From an uncultured Roseobacter sp. (lineage in GTDB: Bacteria > Pseudomonadota > Alphaproteobacteria > Rhodobacterales > Rhodobacteraceae): a stretch of 64,000 bases of DNA. The DNA is taken from assembly GCA_947488305.1 (NCBI GenBank), contig CANKZM010000009.1, positions 99,656 through 163,655 of the forward strand, given 5' to 3'. The notes under the pieces are model-generated. The model saw only the letters and a program-made list of their open reading frames with translations, did no database searches and was not told the origin of the DNA. Below, one piece after another: positions 1 through 9,180 of this stretch. A program made the position numbers and the translations under genes. Each line of letters begins with the position of its first letter. Position 1 is the stretch's first letter.

Positions 1-2
1 GA

Positions 3-1016
3 TTTCCTGGTGGTACTTCCTCCGCTGTTGCGGCTGAGTTGGAAGTCGCTGTCAAATACTCGAAAGTGCAGGTCTATGCTCTGGATACACGCATGTTTCC
101 TGGTCGGCGCGTAGCCCCCCAACTCAAGGCAGCGCTGAAGCGTTTGAAAATACAGATCATTTGGGATTGCCAAACGATCTCTGCTGATGTCGTCATATTT
201 CATAACCCATCCTGTTTGAAATTTCAGGACCAGATGGGGCTGAGACTGTTTGCGCGCCACCTGATCGTTGTCACCCATGAGAATTTTCAAAGGCCGGGCG
301 GGGCATTGGCCTTCGACGTGACCAAGTGCCTTTCGCAGATCGAACAAGGTTCTATCGCTCTGCATCGTAGTCTGGCACCGGTATCAAAGTGGAATCGGCA
401 AACCGTCGAAAACTGGCTGGCGGAAAACCCGTTTCCGTCAAGTTGGTCCGTATTACCGGTTGAGTGGTTCAACATCTTTGATGACGACTTCAAAGTGCCA
501 ACGTCCCATCCAAAAGACAGGCGAGGGCGTCATTCGCGACCGGGGTCAGAGAAATTTCCAAACCGTGATGTACTTAACGCCTGTTTTCCAAAAGAGGCTG
601 AAAACAACGTGATTTTGGGCGCAGATGTCCTGATGCGGACGCTGGACCGACCAAGTTACTGGACGCTTTTTCCCTTCGGCAGCATAAGCATTGAACAGTA
701 TTTTGATGAGATCGATTTTCTTGTGTATTTCACAGCGCCAACTTGGCGGGAAAGCTTTGGACGGGTGATTGCTGAAGCAATTGCGGCCGGAATAATTGCA
801 ATTACGGACCCCGACACGGCCAGCACCTTCGAAGGCGGGGCGATCGGTGCAAGCCCCGAGGACGTGAACCAGATCATCGCGCAGTATGTTCAAAAGCCAG
901 ACCGTTATGCAGAAGATGTCATCACCGCTCAGAATGCGTTGAGCCGTTTCTCACCCAAAGCGTTTGGCGATCAATTCAACCAGATCATTCAACAGGCGGC
1001 AGGAACAAATACATGA
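3..1016 (+). CDS. Glycosyltransferase-like protein, 5' end outside window
   Basis: The reading frame is open from the first bases of the window, so the true start lies to the left; the TTG at 39 is only an internal codon. The visible C-terminal part reads as a retaining GT-B glycosyltransferase. A segment containing the motif ESFGRVIAEAIAAG, near codon 240, matches the nucleotide-sugar-binding E-x7-E signature of GT4 enzymes (known for the family). No signal peptide or membrane segment is visible. The stop overlaps the start of the next gene by 4 bp (ATGA), so translation is probably coupled. Substrate unknown. The context of two more genes in the same operon suggests surface polysaccharide or glycolipid synthesis, which is inference. 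Confidence 0.7.
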   Translation, partial: FPGGTSSAVAAELEVAVKYSKVQVYALDTRMFPGRRVAPQLKAALKRLKIQIIWDCQTISADVVIFHNPSCLKFQDQMGLRLFARHLIVVTHENFQRPGGALAFDVTKCLSQIEQGSIALHRSLAPVSKWNRQTVENWLAENPFPSSWSVLPVEWFNIFDDDFKVPTSHPKDRRGRHSRPGSEKFPNRDVLNACFPKEAENNVILGADVLMRTLDRPSYWTLFPFGSISIEQYFDEIDFLVYFTAPTWRESFGRVIAEAIAAGIIAITDPDTASTFEGGAIGASPEDVNQIIAQYVQKPDRYAEDVITAQNALSRFSPKAFGDQFNQIIQQAAGTNT

Positions 1017-3079
1017 TACTACTGTGCTGCGGCCAGATCTCCTCAAAACACTTTGACGCGCTTGCTCTGTTTGCATTGCAATTGGAAAGCCGTGGCCATC
1101 AGGTAATGATCGACCAGCGCTTCATGCCAGAGGACGTGACGAAGCAAATAAAGTTTGAGGCCGCCCCGTTTCTGGTCGACGTCGAGGACGTGACGCCAAC
1201 CCAAGTTCTCATTATTGGCGCGGAAGAAATTTCGGAAGAGGTCCAGCGACTACTGAGCCTGCACTCCTTTGAGTCCGCGCCGCCCGTTCACGTCATCGGT
1301 GATTTCAAAGATGTTCAGACTGAGGTGAATGCCCGGAACAAGGTAGCCTACGCGATCGGGAGGGAACCCGACCTTTTTGATTTGGCGGCTCATCGGTGGA
1401 GCCCGTTTGTGGAGGGCGCAATCGCACCATTGTTGAGTGCGATCGACGATGTTCCACAACAACAACCAGGTGATCGGTCTCGGGTCCTAGTCTATTTGCC
1501 TTTTGAGAAAATCAGCGAAAACGAAACTGCCATCGGCCAGCTGTCTGTGATCCATCACGGGCAGGACGTGGACTTGCATATTCTGACAAATGCAAAGGGC
1601 AAAGATGCCATCGCCAGTTCGCGGTACGCGGAGTTATCCGTGTTCGGCTATAGTGAATTGCCGCCGGGAGACTTGCTTCATTACTTTGATGTTCTGGCTT
1701 TTTTTGGTGTGAACATTCCGGGAGAGCGTATGGCCGTTCTTGCCTTGAATGCCATGGGGGCGGGGAAGGTCGTAATTGATTGCACGGAAACCTCTGCTTT
1801 CATTCAAGCCGGTGCACCGGTTGTCAAAGGGCCAGTACAGTTAGAGGCATTGTCAGGATACTTGCTTGATACGGTGGTTCGCAACCGGTCAGAGATCGGG
1901 CAAAGAGCCCAGCAGGCTGATTGGCTGAAACAGTTCGACATGGCGTTGTTGGAGCGAAACCTGGGTGTCGATACCCCTCAGATGAAAACGCTACCACGCG
2001 AACCACAAACACTTTTTCTGCCCACAAATGGAAACGGGTTAGGGCATGCGCAGCGATGCGCTCTCATCGCAGAAGAAATGGCCGAAGACAGGGCTGTTCA
2101 ATTCGCCGCGTTCCCAAGCTGCGTCGGACTGTTGCAAGACCGTGGGTTCCCTTGTGTGCCGTTGGTCGCGCGCAGTGACCAGCACACAGAAGAATTTGCG
2201 GCAGATCTGGTCAATTACCTTAGACTGCGCAATGCGGTCCGTGCCGGTGATCAGCTGGTGTTTGATGGTGGTTATGTTTTTGATTCCGTCTACAGAACGA
2301 TCACAAGGTTGAAAATCTCGGCGGTCTGGATCAGGCGTGGGCTTTGGCGTCCGGGGCAGGTTCAGTCCGTGGCGCTGGAACGGGAGCGCGCGTTCTCACA
2401 AGTCATCGTCCCGAAAGAAGCTTTCGAGGAGTTGAACACTGACTATACATTAGGACCCGCGGTTAAAAAGGTTGGGCCAATTGTTGGTCGCAAGAGATTG
2501 ACCGCTGATGAAAAAACCAATTTGCGGGAACGCCTGTCAGCCCATTTTGGGCATAGCTTCGAAACACTGGTTGTAACGATGTTAGGCGGCGGTGTGGCCT
2601 CTCGACGGGCAGCACAAACGCAGTTCCTATGCAGCTTGTTTGCGCAACGCCGGGATTGTCTGCATTTGGTCATCGCGTGGCCTCATGCTGTGGTAGCCAA
2701 CAGCCTCTATGGTTGGGAAAACAGCCATGTGGTTCAGACATCCAATGCCGCCGAACTGTGTCAGGCATCGGATTTGTGCATTTCTGCTGCTGGCTACAAT
2801 TCCTTTCACGAACTTCTCTATGCGGGGGTGCCCAGCATCTTCATTCCGCAGTCAGCGCCATACCTCGATGACCAGGAGCGCCGGGCGCGTGCAGCACTGG
2901 ACCGGGGCGTCGCGGGTTTGGCCTTGGACAAGGAACTGCTGCATCTGGAGCGTGAGGTATCTGCCTTCCTCGACGGTGGAAAGTCGGATGCCATACGCCA
3001 AGCATTGAGCGAGCTTTCCTTGCCGGATCCCGGTAACGCTGCGGCCGCCCGATTGATCGAAGAGGGGATAAGGCCATGA
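1013..3079 (+). CDS. Two-domain glycosyltransferase (GT4-like half plus MurG/GT28-like half)
   Basis: This 688-residue protein is about twice the usual length of one glycosyltransferase. Residues 1 to about 320 look like a degenerate GT-B fold. From about residue 335 a second GT-B domain begins with the motif LPTNGNGLGHAQRC, like the glycine-rich donor/acceptor loop at the start of MurG/GT28 enzymes. The late segment AGYNSFHELLYAGVPSIFIP resembles the C-terminal donor-binding motif of that group. It overlaps its neighbours by 4 bp on both sides, so the three genes form one operon. A fused pair of transferases, or one with a non-catalytic N-terminal domain, is likely. Substrate is unknown. Confidence 0.72.
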   Translation: MILLCCGQISSKHFDALALFALQLESRGHQVMIDQRFMPEDVTKQIKFEAAPFLVDVEDVTPTQVLIIGAEEISEEVQRLLSLHSFESAPPVHVIGDFKDVQTEVNARNKVAYAIGREPDLFDLAAHRWSPFVEGAIAPLLSAIDDVPQQQPGDRSRVLVYLPFEKISENETAIGQLSVIHHGQDVDLHILTNAKGKDAIASSRYAELSVFGYSELPPGDLLHYFDVLAFFGVNIPGERMAVLALNAMGAGKVVIDCTETSAFIQAGAPVVKGPVQLEALSGYLLDTVVRNRSEIGQRAQQADWLKQFDMALLERNLGVDTPQMKTLPREPQTLFLPTNGNGLGHAQRCALIAEEMAEDRAVQFAAFPSCVGLLQDRGFPCVPLVARSDQHTEEFAADLVNYLRLRNAVRAGDQLVFDGGYVFDSVYRTITRLKISAVWIRRGLWRPGQVQSVALERERAFSQVIVPKEAFEELNTDYTLGPAVKKVGPIVGRKRLTADEKTNLRERLSAHFGHSFETLVVTMLGGGVASRRAAQTQFLCSLFAQRRDCLHLVIAWPHAVVANSLYGWENSHVVQTSNAAELCQASDLCISAAGYNSFHELLYAGVPSIFIPQSAPYLDDQERRARAALDRGVAGLALDKELLHLEREVSAFLDGGKSDAIRQALSELSLPDPGNAAAARLIEEGIRP

Positions 3080-3510
3080 TTGTCGAAATTGGATACGCCG
3101 AGATACTGGCCAACTTGTCGCGCAACAAGCCAATCGATCTGGATCAGGTTGTCTTTGACCAAAAGAAGTCGGCAGCGTTGAACCCACTGGTGTCATCGGG
3201 GGTGCCGGTACCGGGAACGCTTTGGAAACTGCGCGAAGACGGTCATTCCTTCATCGGTTTGAGGATCAAGAAACCTGTCGCAGAGCCGGAAACTCTCGCA
3301 GCCAAACTGTGTTCGATCGCATTAGAGCGACAAGTCCATCCGGTTTTTCTGAGCTATATCAGCCAGAAAGTCATGCAGCATTATGGCTTCCGCGTTGAGC
3401 AACTCTCCGGATTACCTCCCGAAGCACAACAGCAGTTCGAACAGCAATTGGTGAGTTTCTGGGGACTTGCGCTGGTCATTGACGTTTCGGAGATCGAAAA
3501 CCTAGGATAA
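3076..3510 (+). CDS. Hypothetical protein, last gene of the glycosyltransferase operon
   Basis: This 144-residue soluble protein has no signal peptide, no membrane helix and no motif I can place. It starts with an ATGA overlap to the two-domain glycosyltransferase, which supports the start and co-expression. The middle holds a short strand-rich part (GVPVPGTLWKLREDGHSF), followed by a helix-rich end with a Q-rich stretch. It may be an accessory or regulatory partner of the glycosyltransferases, but that rests on position alone. Confidence 0.6.
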   Translation: MIVEIGYAEILANLSRNKPIDLDQVVFDQKKSAALNPLVSSGVPVPGTLWKLREDGHSFIGLRIKKPVAEPETLAAKLCSIALERQVHPVFLSYISQKVMQHYGFRVEQLSGLPPEAQQQFEQQLVSFWGLALVIDVSEIENLG

Positions 3511-3849
3511 GCGAAGTTTACTTGACAAGCATTTCTACCTAAGGGAGAGCGCTTGGTTTCTTATTCAACCAAATGGCCAAATTTGCAGATTCCGCATCGA
3601 TCCCACACCATAAAAAATCGGGGGACTGAGCGCCTTTTGTGGCGCGTCCGTAAACAGTCTCAAAACACGGCCGACTATTTTTTTTGTATATAAATTAGCA
3701 ACTTAAACCTATCTTATACTATTCGGCTGCCAATCATTGCCGGATTCCCGCCCAATTACCCTTTTTCGCCACAATCCTTTGGCATGACTACCAGCCAAGA
3801 CCCGAATCACGTGTATCGGGGGCGGTTAGTCATAGGACGGTTGTGTAAG
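3511..3849. other. Intergenic region before the Tad-like genes
   Basis: About 340 bases without a convincing gene if the TadG start at 3850 is right. It is markedly A/T-rich around 3660-3725 (T-tract, then TATATAA and TTATACT), as expected for a promoter feeding the downstream operon. A small hairpin with GCGCC arms around TTTTGT lies near 3632-3648 but has no T-tract. No operator is recognised. Confidence 0.4.
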
Positions 3850-5316
3850 ATGAGATTTGAAACAACATTGCGCTATTTGCAGGAGCGCGAGCTTCTTCGT
3901 AAACGCCTGAACCGGTTTTCGCAGGACGAAGACGGTGCTCTGACTATATTTGCCAGCTTCATGGTTCTGATGATGCTGATGGTTTGCGGGATCGCCGTTG
4001 ACTTGATGCAGAATGAAATGATGCGGACCCGCGTGCAAAACACCTTGGACCGTGCAATCCTCGCGGCCTCCGATCTTGATCAACCTTTGCCAGCTGATGA
4101 TGTGGTTGACGACTATTTCGCAAAAGCTGGCATGTCGGAGTTCTTGGATGATGTCGAGATCACACCAGGCGCTGAGCTTCCGACAACGAACTACAGGATC
4201 GTAAAGGCCGAAGCGCGGACCAGAACGCCTTCCATTTACATGGCAATGACAGGTGTTAATTCGTTGCCCGTCTACGCAGGGGGGACCGCTGAGGAGACGA
4301 TCGAAAACACTGAGATTTCTCTCGTGATCGACATCTCCGGGTCGATGCGGAACAACGGAAAAATGACCAATCTTCGCACAGCCGCGAAAGAGTTTATCGG
4401 CGCGGTTCTGGAAGGTAACGCAGCAAATACGACATCCCTTAACGTCGTGCCATATGCAGGCCAGGTGAACCCTGGTCCGGTCATATTTGACCGGGCTAAC
4501 GGATCGCGCTTCGCGACCTTCATTGAAAATGATGAGGGCGAGGACGTCCTTTACGGTTATACTTATGAAGACGACGACGGGAATGTTGTCTCTGTGCCCT
4601 ACAACACCATCGCGCACTGCCTTGAACTTGCCAGTTCAGACTTTGACAACATCAATCTTCCGTCCGGCGGTTATGACCAGATCCCATATTTCATGAATTG
4701 GGCAATCGCGGCCAACGTTATGGACTGGGGCTGGTGCCCGCAGGATAACTCCGCCATCCGTTATGCGCAGAATAATGTCTCGGATCTGAAGAAATTCATC
4801 GACGACATCCGTATGCATGATGGAACTGGCACGCACTACGGGATGAAATATGGCGTGGCTTTGCTGAACTCAACGTCAAACAGCGCCTTCAGAGCACTCA
4901 ATACCGAAGGTCTGGTGCCTGATCGTTTTGTAGAACGCCCCGCGCCCTTTACGGACGACGACACCCGGAAATTCATCGTTCTTATGACAGATGGTCAGAT
5001 CACCGATCAGTTCCGTCCGTCGGACAAGAATGATCCTGAGAACCCTACGGTAGTTTTGAACAGCCGCAAGGAAGATAAAGAGAAGTACTCGACCAGAAAC
5101 ACGAACGTTCAGAACTTCTACAAGGTCTGCAACCAGGCGAAGGCAAACGGTATCACCGTATATACAATTGCTTTTGAAGCGCCGTCGAACGCGATTACCG
5201 AAATGCGCAATTGCGCCACGTCCGAGAACTTCTTCTACAAGGTGGAAGGTGTCGAGATCTCAACCGCTTTCAAGTCTATCGCTCGGCAGATCAATGAATT
5301 GAGACTGACCCAATGA
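3850..5316 (+). CDS. TadG-like pilus/envelope protein with von Willebrand A domain
   Basis: The start at 3850 is preferred over the in-frame ATG at 3784. An AGGACGG sequence lies upstream, and family members begin shortly before the DEDGA motif and a single membrane helix (here about residues 32-52). From about residue 155 a vWA domain carries the metal-binding MIDAS motif (DISGSM) and a later FIVLMTDGQ strand. TadG proteins are membrane-anchored and serve the Tad/Flp pilus or secretion machinery; the globular domain is extracytoplasmic. It overlaps the next TadE-like gene by 4 bp. No tadA, tadB or rcp genes are in the window, so this is a satellite locus. Confidence 0.82.
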   Translation: MRFETTLRYLQERELLRKRLNRFSQDEDGALTIFASFMVLMMLMVCGIAVDLMQNEMMRTRVQNTLDRAILAASDLDQPLPADDVVDDYFAKAGMSEFLDDVEITPGAELPTTNYRIVKAEARTRTPSIYMAMTGVNSLPVYAGGTAEETIENTEISLVIDISGSMRNNGKMTNLRTAAKEFIGAVLEGNAANTTSLNVVPYAGQVNPGPVIFDRANGSRFATFIENDEGEDVLYGYTYEDDDGNVVSVPYNTIAHCLELASSDFDNINLPSGGYDQIPYFMNWAIAANVMDWGWCPQDNSAIRYAQNNVSDLKKFIDDIRMHDGTGTHYGMKYGVALLNSTSNSAFRALNTEGLVPDRFVERPAPFTDDDTRKFIVLMTDGQITDQFRPSDKNDPENPTVVLNSRKEDKEKYSTRNTNVQNFYKVCNQAKANGITVYTIAFEAPSNAITEMRNCATSENFFYKVEGVEISTAFKSIARQINELRLTQ

Positions 5317-5858
5317 TGCCTCGTATCAGACATATGCTGCGTCATTTTTGCAGGAATGAAGACGGCCAAATCGCGATTGAATTTGTGATCATGACGCCGT
5401 TGATCTTTACGATCTTCCTGACCTCGATTGAGTTGGGCCTCTATTCTAAACGGCAGATGTGGTTGGACCGAGGGCTTGATATCGCTGTCAGGGAAGTGCG
5501 CTTGAACACTGCAAGCATCCCTTCACATGACGCATTGAAACAAACGATCTGCGTGAATGCCGGTTTTATTCCCGATTGCTCGGCAAGCCTGAAGCTGGAA
5601 ATGGTTGTCGTCAATCCACGATCATTCACGCCGCTTGATCCTTCTTCGGACTGCGTGGATCGGTCCCAACCGATCGCAAGTCAGGCTGCGCCCAACTATC
5701 AGTCGGGCAGTGAGCACGACCTGATGTTGCTGCGTGCTTGCGTGAAGTTTGACCCGATATTCCCGACTACGGGATTGGGTTTCCAGTTTTCAAAGGACAA
5801 TGCCGGACAAGCTTTCATGACTGCAATGTCCGCTTTCGTACAGGAGCCAGGTGACTGA
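5313..5858 (+). CDS. TadE-like pseudopilin
   Basis: This 181-residue protein has the TadE architecture: a short basic N-terminus, the EDGQIAIEF motif and one hydrophobic helix (about residues 22-45), then a periplasmic domain with several cysteines. The conserved Glu in the helix is the one that TadE/TadF pseudopilins place after the prepilin cleavage site. It overlaps its neighbours by 4 bp and 1 bp, so the three genes are cotranscribed. It probably assembles with the vWA protein in a Tad-type envelope structure. Confidence 0.78.
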   Translation: MMPRIRHMLRHFCRNEDGQIAIEFVIMTPLIFTIFLTSIELGLYSKRQMWLDRGLDIAVREVRLNTASIPSHDALKQTICVNAGFIPDCSASLKLEMVVVNPRSFTPLDPSSDCVDRSQPIASQAAPNYQSGSEHDLMLLRACVKFDPIFPTTGLGFQFSKDNAGQAFMTAMSAFVQEPGD

Positions 5859-6466
5859 TGAAAAAGTTCAATGGAATGACGAAACACCTGAAGTTCTTTC
5901 GTGACGATCAGAAAGGCAGTGTCGCGATTGAAGCCGTGATCCTCGTGCCGATCATGATCTGGGCATACCTCGCTATGTTCACGATCTTTGACTCCTATCG
6001 CCAGTACACGGCGCAGCAGAAGGCAGTTTACACGATCTCCGACCTGATTTCCCGCCAGGCAACGCCGATGGATGCTGCGTTTATCGACGGGGCTCATGAT
6101 CTGTTTGAGAGCCTGTCGCGGTCGCCACAGGAAACCGGCTTGCGCGTGACGGTCGCAAAATACGATCTGACCTTGCAGGAGTATCAGGTGATCTGGTCGA
6201 GAACCCGAGGCGGAATGATCGGTTTGCAAAGCCAGGACATTGCGAATTGGACAAACCGCTTACCGGTGATGCCGCAGGATGATCAAATCATCATTGTTGA
6301 GACAAGCTCGGCGTTCACACCTGTCTTCAACATTGGACTGTCAAACCAGACGATCAACAATTTCGTATTCACCCGACCACGCTATGCCAAGCAGGTGTGT
6401 TTTGGTCAGGTATGTGATCTTCCGGGAGCGCCGCCGCCGGTTTCATCTGGAGATGAGCAGGCCTGA
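5858..6466 (+). CDS. TadE/TadF-like membrane-anchored protein
   Basis: This 202-residue protein starts on the last base of the preceding stop codon. It has the same layout as its neighbour: charged N-terminus, DQKGSVAIEAVI motif, one membrane helix at about 25-45 and a 150-residue exported domain. This sets the TadG-TadE-TadE order seen in satellite tad loci. The tail is proline-rich (APPPVSS). Exact class (TadE or TadF) is uncertain. Confidence 0.72.
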   Translation: MKKFNGMTKHLKFFRDDQKGSVAIEAVILVPIMIWAYLAMFTIFDSYRQYTAQQKAVYTISDLISRQATPMDAAFIDGAHDLFESLSRSPQETGLRVTVAKYDLTLQEYQVIWSRTRGGMIGLQSQDIANWTNRLPVMPQDDQIIIVETSSAFTPVFNIGLSNQTINNFVFTRPRYAKQVCFGQVCDLPGAPPPVSSGDEQA

Positions 6467-6660
6467 TTGTCAGGGCGTAGCGGGTCGATGACCCTATCGC
6501 CTGGCGACATTGATCCCGGGCTCTCGGATAAGATCGAATCCATCAAGTTGATGTTCACCGGGTAGGGCGGTCAACACGTCAGTGGGAAAAGCGATCTGCA
6601 CAAAACTGGAGCGGCGTCGCTCGTCGCACTAGCGAGAAATTGCTCAAAAACGGGGTGCCT

Positions 6661-7230
6661 TCAGCGTCCCCAGGTGCGGACAACACCACAGTCCATATGC
6701 ACGAAATTAGAGCGGCTATATTTGCCAACACCGCCGCCTTTGCAGGCGGCCGCTGCGCGGGCCATCTGGCTGACACTGCGTGTAGATAAGCGCAAGTCGG
6801 CTGCTTGGCCTTTGACGTGCAGAGAATTCTTGGCGACGCTGCGGCTCCGCGACCGCAACATGGCATTTGTCTTAGGGCTGCGATACCCCGAGAGCAGCAT
6901 GTACGGTTCATTCGCGTCCATCAGATTATGTGCGGCCGCCATGATATCAACGGTCCGAAGGTCCATCGATTTGACACCATCGGTTCGCCAGTCGCGCATG
7001 AAATAGTTGATTTCCTTGACGGCTTCGGGAACGTATTTCCCTTCGATCCAATAGATCATGTCAATGCGTTCGCCGGTGCGACCGGAATACATTCTGATCC
7101 GTCTGATATCACCGCCACCACGCAGAAAGCCTGCTGCGTTGGCGAAAGTAGGTGCTGCGGTGATGGCCGTTGCTGCAAATGCACCCAATAGGGCGCGGCG
7201 GGTTAAACCCGTTGACTCGTCGTTGGTCAT
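6661..7230 (-). CDS. Tat-exported DUF882 / M15-like peptidoglycan peptidase homologue
   Basis: The protein (189 residues) begins with a twin-arginine signal (GLTRRALLGAF, then a hydrophobic stretch ending at about residue 32). The rest fits the DUF882 (YcbK-like) family related to M15 D-Ala-D-Ala peptidases. It shows SGYRSPKTN, a SLHVKGQAADLR motif with the expected zinc-binding His and Asp, and a C-terminal VHMDCG with the second His. It is monocistronic and divergent from the L,D-transpeptidase gene, so both may act on the cell wall. Confidence 0.82.
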   Translation of the reverse strand: MTNDESTGLTRRALLGAFAATAITAAPTFANAAGFLRGGGDIRRIRMYSGRTGERIDMIYWIEGKYVPEAVKEINYFMRDWRTDGVKSMDLRTVDIMAAAHNLMDANEPYMLLSGYRSPKTNAMLRSRSRSVAKNSLHVKGQAADLRLSTRSVSQMARAAAACKGGGVGKYSRSNFVHMDCGVVRTWGR

Positions 7231-7539
7231 AACCTGTCCGTCGCTTTTCCTGCCGTTCCCGTGATGTTACACGGGCGTTACATCTCTTCCCCAGATGCCA
7301 CCTACGTATGTCATAAGCGGAATTGTTAACCAAGTACCTAAACGGAAATGGCATATTTCTGTAGAATTTTAGGCAATTTTTTGCGCATTGCCGATCCCTC
7401 CACATTTTTGCGCAAAAGCGGTGCCAACTTGCATCATTTTCAGCTTTCCTTGAGGAATTCCGGAAATGTTATTGGACAGGCCGCACGCAGCAAGGACAGG
7501 GTCTAGCCGCCAATCGATAGTTTTTTGTGAGGGTACCAG
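7231..7539. other. Divergent promoter region, DUF882 gene / L,D-transpeptidase gene
   Basis: These 309 bases separate two oppositely oriented cell-wall genes. The stretch 7315-7440 is A/T-rich and should hold both promoters. I could not assign convincing -35/-10 pairs, and no hairpin or gene is seen. Confidence 0.35.
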
Positions 7540-9153
7540 ATGAATTTGATCGCAGGCGGGCGCTTTTCTGCTCTTCTTTTCGGTTTGTTTTTTGCGATGT
7601 CAGCCGTTCTGGCGACAGCGCCAATTGCCTCTGCACAACAGACCGCCTTCAAGCAGGCCGTGGCTGAGGCTGCGGCGCGTGACAGCGACATTTCCTCATT
7701 CTACCAGGAAACCGGGTACGAGCCGATCTGGACCGGCAAAGGCGGCAGAGATCGTGCCCGTCGCGCCGCATTACTCAATGCATTGAAGAACGCTGATACC
7801 CATGGGTTACCGTCATCGCGCTATGAGATGCAGGAACTGGAAGCCCAGATGAAGTCGGCACGCAGCCCCCGCGAGCGTGGGCTGTTGGAAGTGGAAATGA
7901 GCCGAATTTTCCTGCAATACGCCCGGGATATTCAGACTGGCGCAATTGTTCCCTCCCGCATCAGCAAACATATCGTGCGCGCAATCCCCTATCGGGACCG
8001 TAAATCCTACCTCGTGAATCTGTCAAAATCCTCGCCCAAAGGGTTCTTCAAGGCCCTGCCTCCGAAGACGGCGGAATATAATGCCCTGATGAAACAGAAA
8101 CTTGTGCTGGAAAGACTTTTGGCCAAGGGGGGTTGGGGCCCAACCGTTAAGACGGGCAAGCTTGAACCCGGTGACAGCGGCGCAGGCGTTGTCGCTCTGC
8201 GGGACCGCCTTGTGCGAATGGGATATCTCAAACGCTCGGCAGGTTCGACCTATGACGCGCCGATGCAGGTTGCTGTGCAGAAATTCCAAGCTGACCATGG
8301 CCTTGCGCAAGACGGTGTGGTCGGGAAGGGGACGCTCGCTGAAATCAACACCTCGGTGCAGGCCCGGCTGCAATCGGTCATTGTCGCGATGGAACGCGAA
8401 CGCTGGTTGAACAAGGATCGCGGCAAACGCCATATCGAAGTTAACCTCGCCGACTTTACGGCCAAGATCATCGACAATGGAAAAGTCACGTTCCAGACCC
8501 GTTCCGTCATTGGGGCGCGTGATGACAAAAGACAGTCGCCTGAGTTTTCAGATCAGATGGAGTTCATGGTCATCAATCCCAGCTGGTTCGTGCCACGCTC
8601 CATCGCAACGGGCGAGTATTTGCCCGAACTCAAGCAGAACCCGAACGCTGTCAATCACCTGATCATCACGGATCGGAGCGGTCGCCGAATTGACCGCGCG
8701 AGTGTGGATTTCACGAAATATACGGCAAGCACCTTCCCATACGCCATGCGGCAACCGCCAAGCCGCAGCAATGCCTTGGGACTGGTGAAGTTCATGTTCC
8801 CGAACAAGTACAACATCTATCTGCATGACACCCCGGCAAAGAACCTCTTTGGTCGCGAAACACGTGCATATAGCCACGGATGTATCAGACTGGCTGACCC
8901 CTTCGATTTTGCTTATGCGCTGCTCAAACCCCAAACCAGCGATCCGAAAGGGTTTTTCCAGTCGCAACTTGCCAAGGGCAAAGAGGTGCAGGTCAATCTG
9001 AAAAAACCTGTTCCAGTACACCTGATCTACCGGACCGCCTTTGCAGACAAAAAAGGCAAAGTGCAGTACCGCCGCGATATCTATGGGCGGGATGGGCGCA
9101 TCTGGAAAGCTCTGTCTGATGCAGGGGTGGCCTTGCGCGCGGTTCAGGGCTAA
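7540..9153 (+). CDS. Murein L,D-transpeptidase, YcbB-like
   Basis: A cleavable signal peptide spans about residues 1-32. It is followed by an N-terminal scaffold domain, a peptidoglycan-binding domain (about 210-275, with LEPGDSGAGVVALRDRL and VQKFQADHGLAQDG) and a YkuD catalytic domain. The catalytic signature is SHGCIRL near residue 448, with the nucleophilic Cys and its His partner intact. Enzymes of this family make 3-3 peptidoglycan cross-links or attach proteins in the periplasm. At 537 residues it has the length of the YcbB/LdtD subgroup. Only 27 bp separate it from lpxD, so it opens an envelope operon. Confidence 0.9.
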   Translation: MNLIAGGRFSALLFGLFFAMSAVLATAPIASAQQTAFKQAVAEAAARDSDISSFYQETGYEPIWTGKGGRDRARRAALLNALKNADTHGLPSSRYEMQELEAQMKSARSPRERGLLEVEMSRIFLQYARDIQTGAIVPSRISKHIVRAIPYRDRKSYLVNLSKSSPKGFFKALPPKTAEYNALMKQKLVLERLLAKGGWGPTVKTGKLEPGDSGAGVVALRDRLVRMGYLKRSAGSTYDAPMQVAVQKFQADHGLAQDGVVGKGTLAEINTSVQARLQSVIVAMERERWLNKDRGKRHIEVNLADFTAKIIDNGKVTFQTRSVIGARDDKRQSPEFSDQMEFMVINPSWFVPRSIATGEYLPELKQNPNAVNHLIITDRSGRRIDRASVDFTKYTASTFPYAMRQPPSRSNALGLVKFMFPNKYNIYLHDTPAKNLFGRETRAYSHGCIRLADPFDFAYALLKPQTSDPKGFFQSQLAKGKEVQVNLKKPVPVHLIYRTAFADKKGKVQYRRDIYGRDGRIWKALSDAGVALRAVQG

Positions 9154-9180
9154 GTCAAGCTCCTGAACAGAGGAGCGACA

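Noticed and set aside
3826..4617. Long minus-strand open frame of 263 codons
   Set aside because: It is antisense to the well-supported TadG-like gene, has no family motif and an unusual His/Arg/Cys-rich composition.
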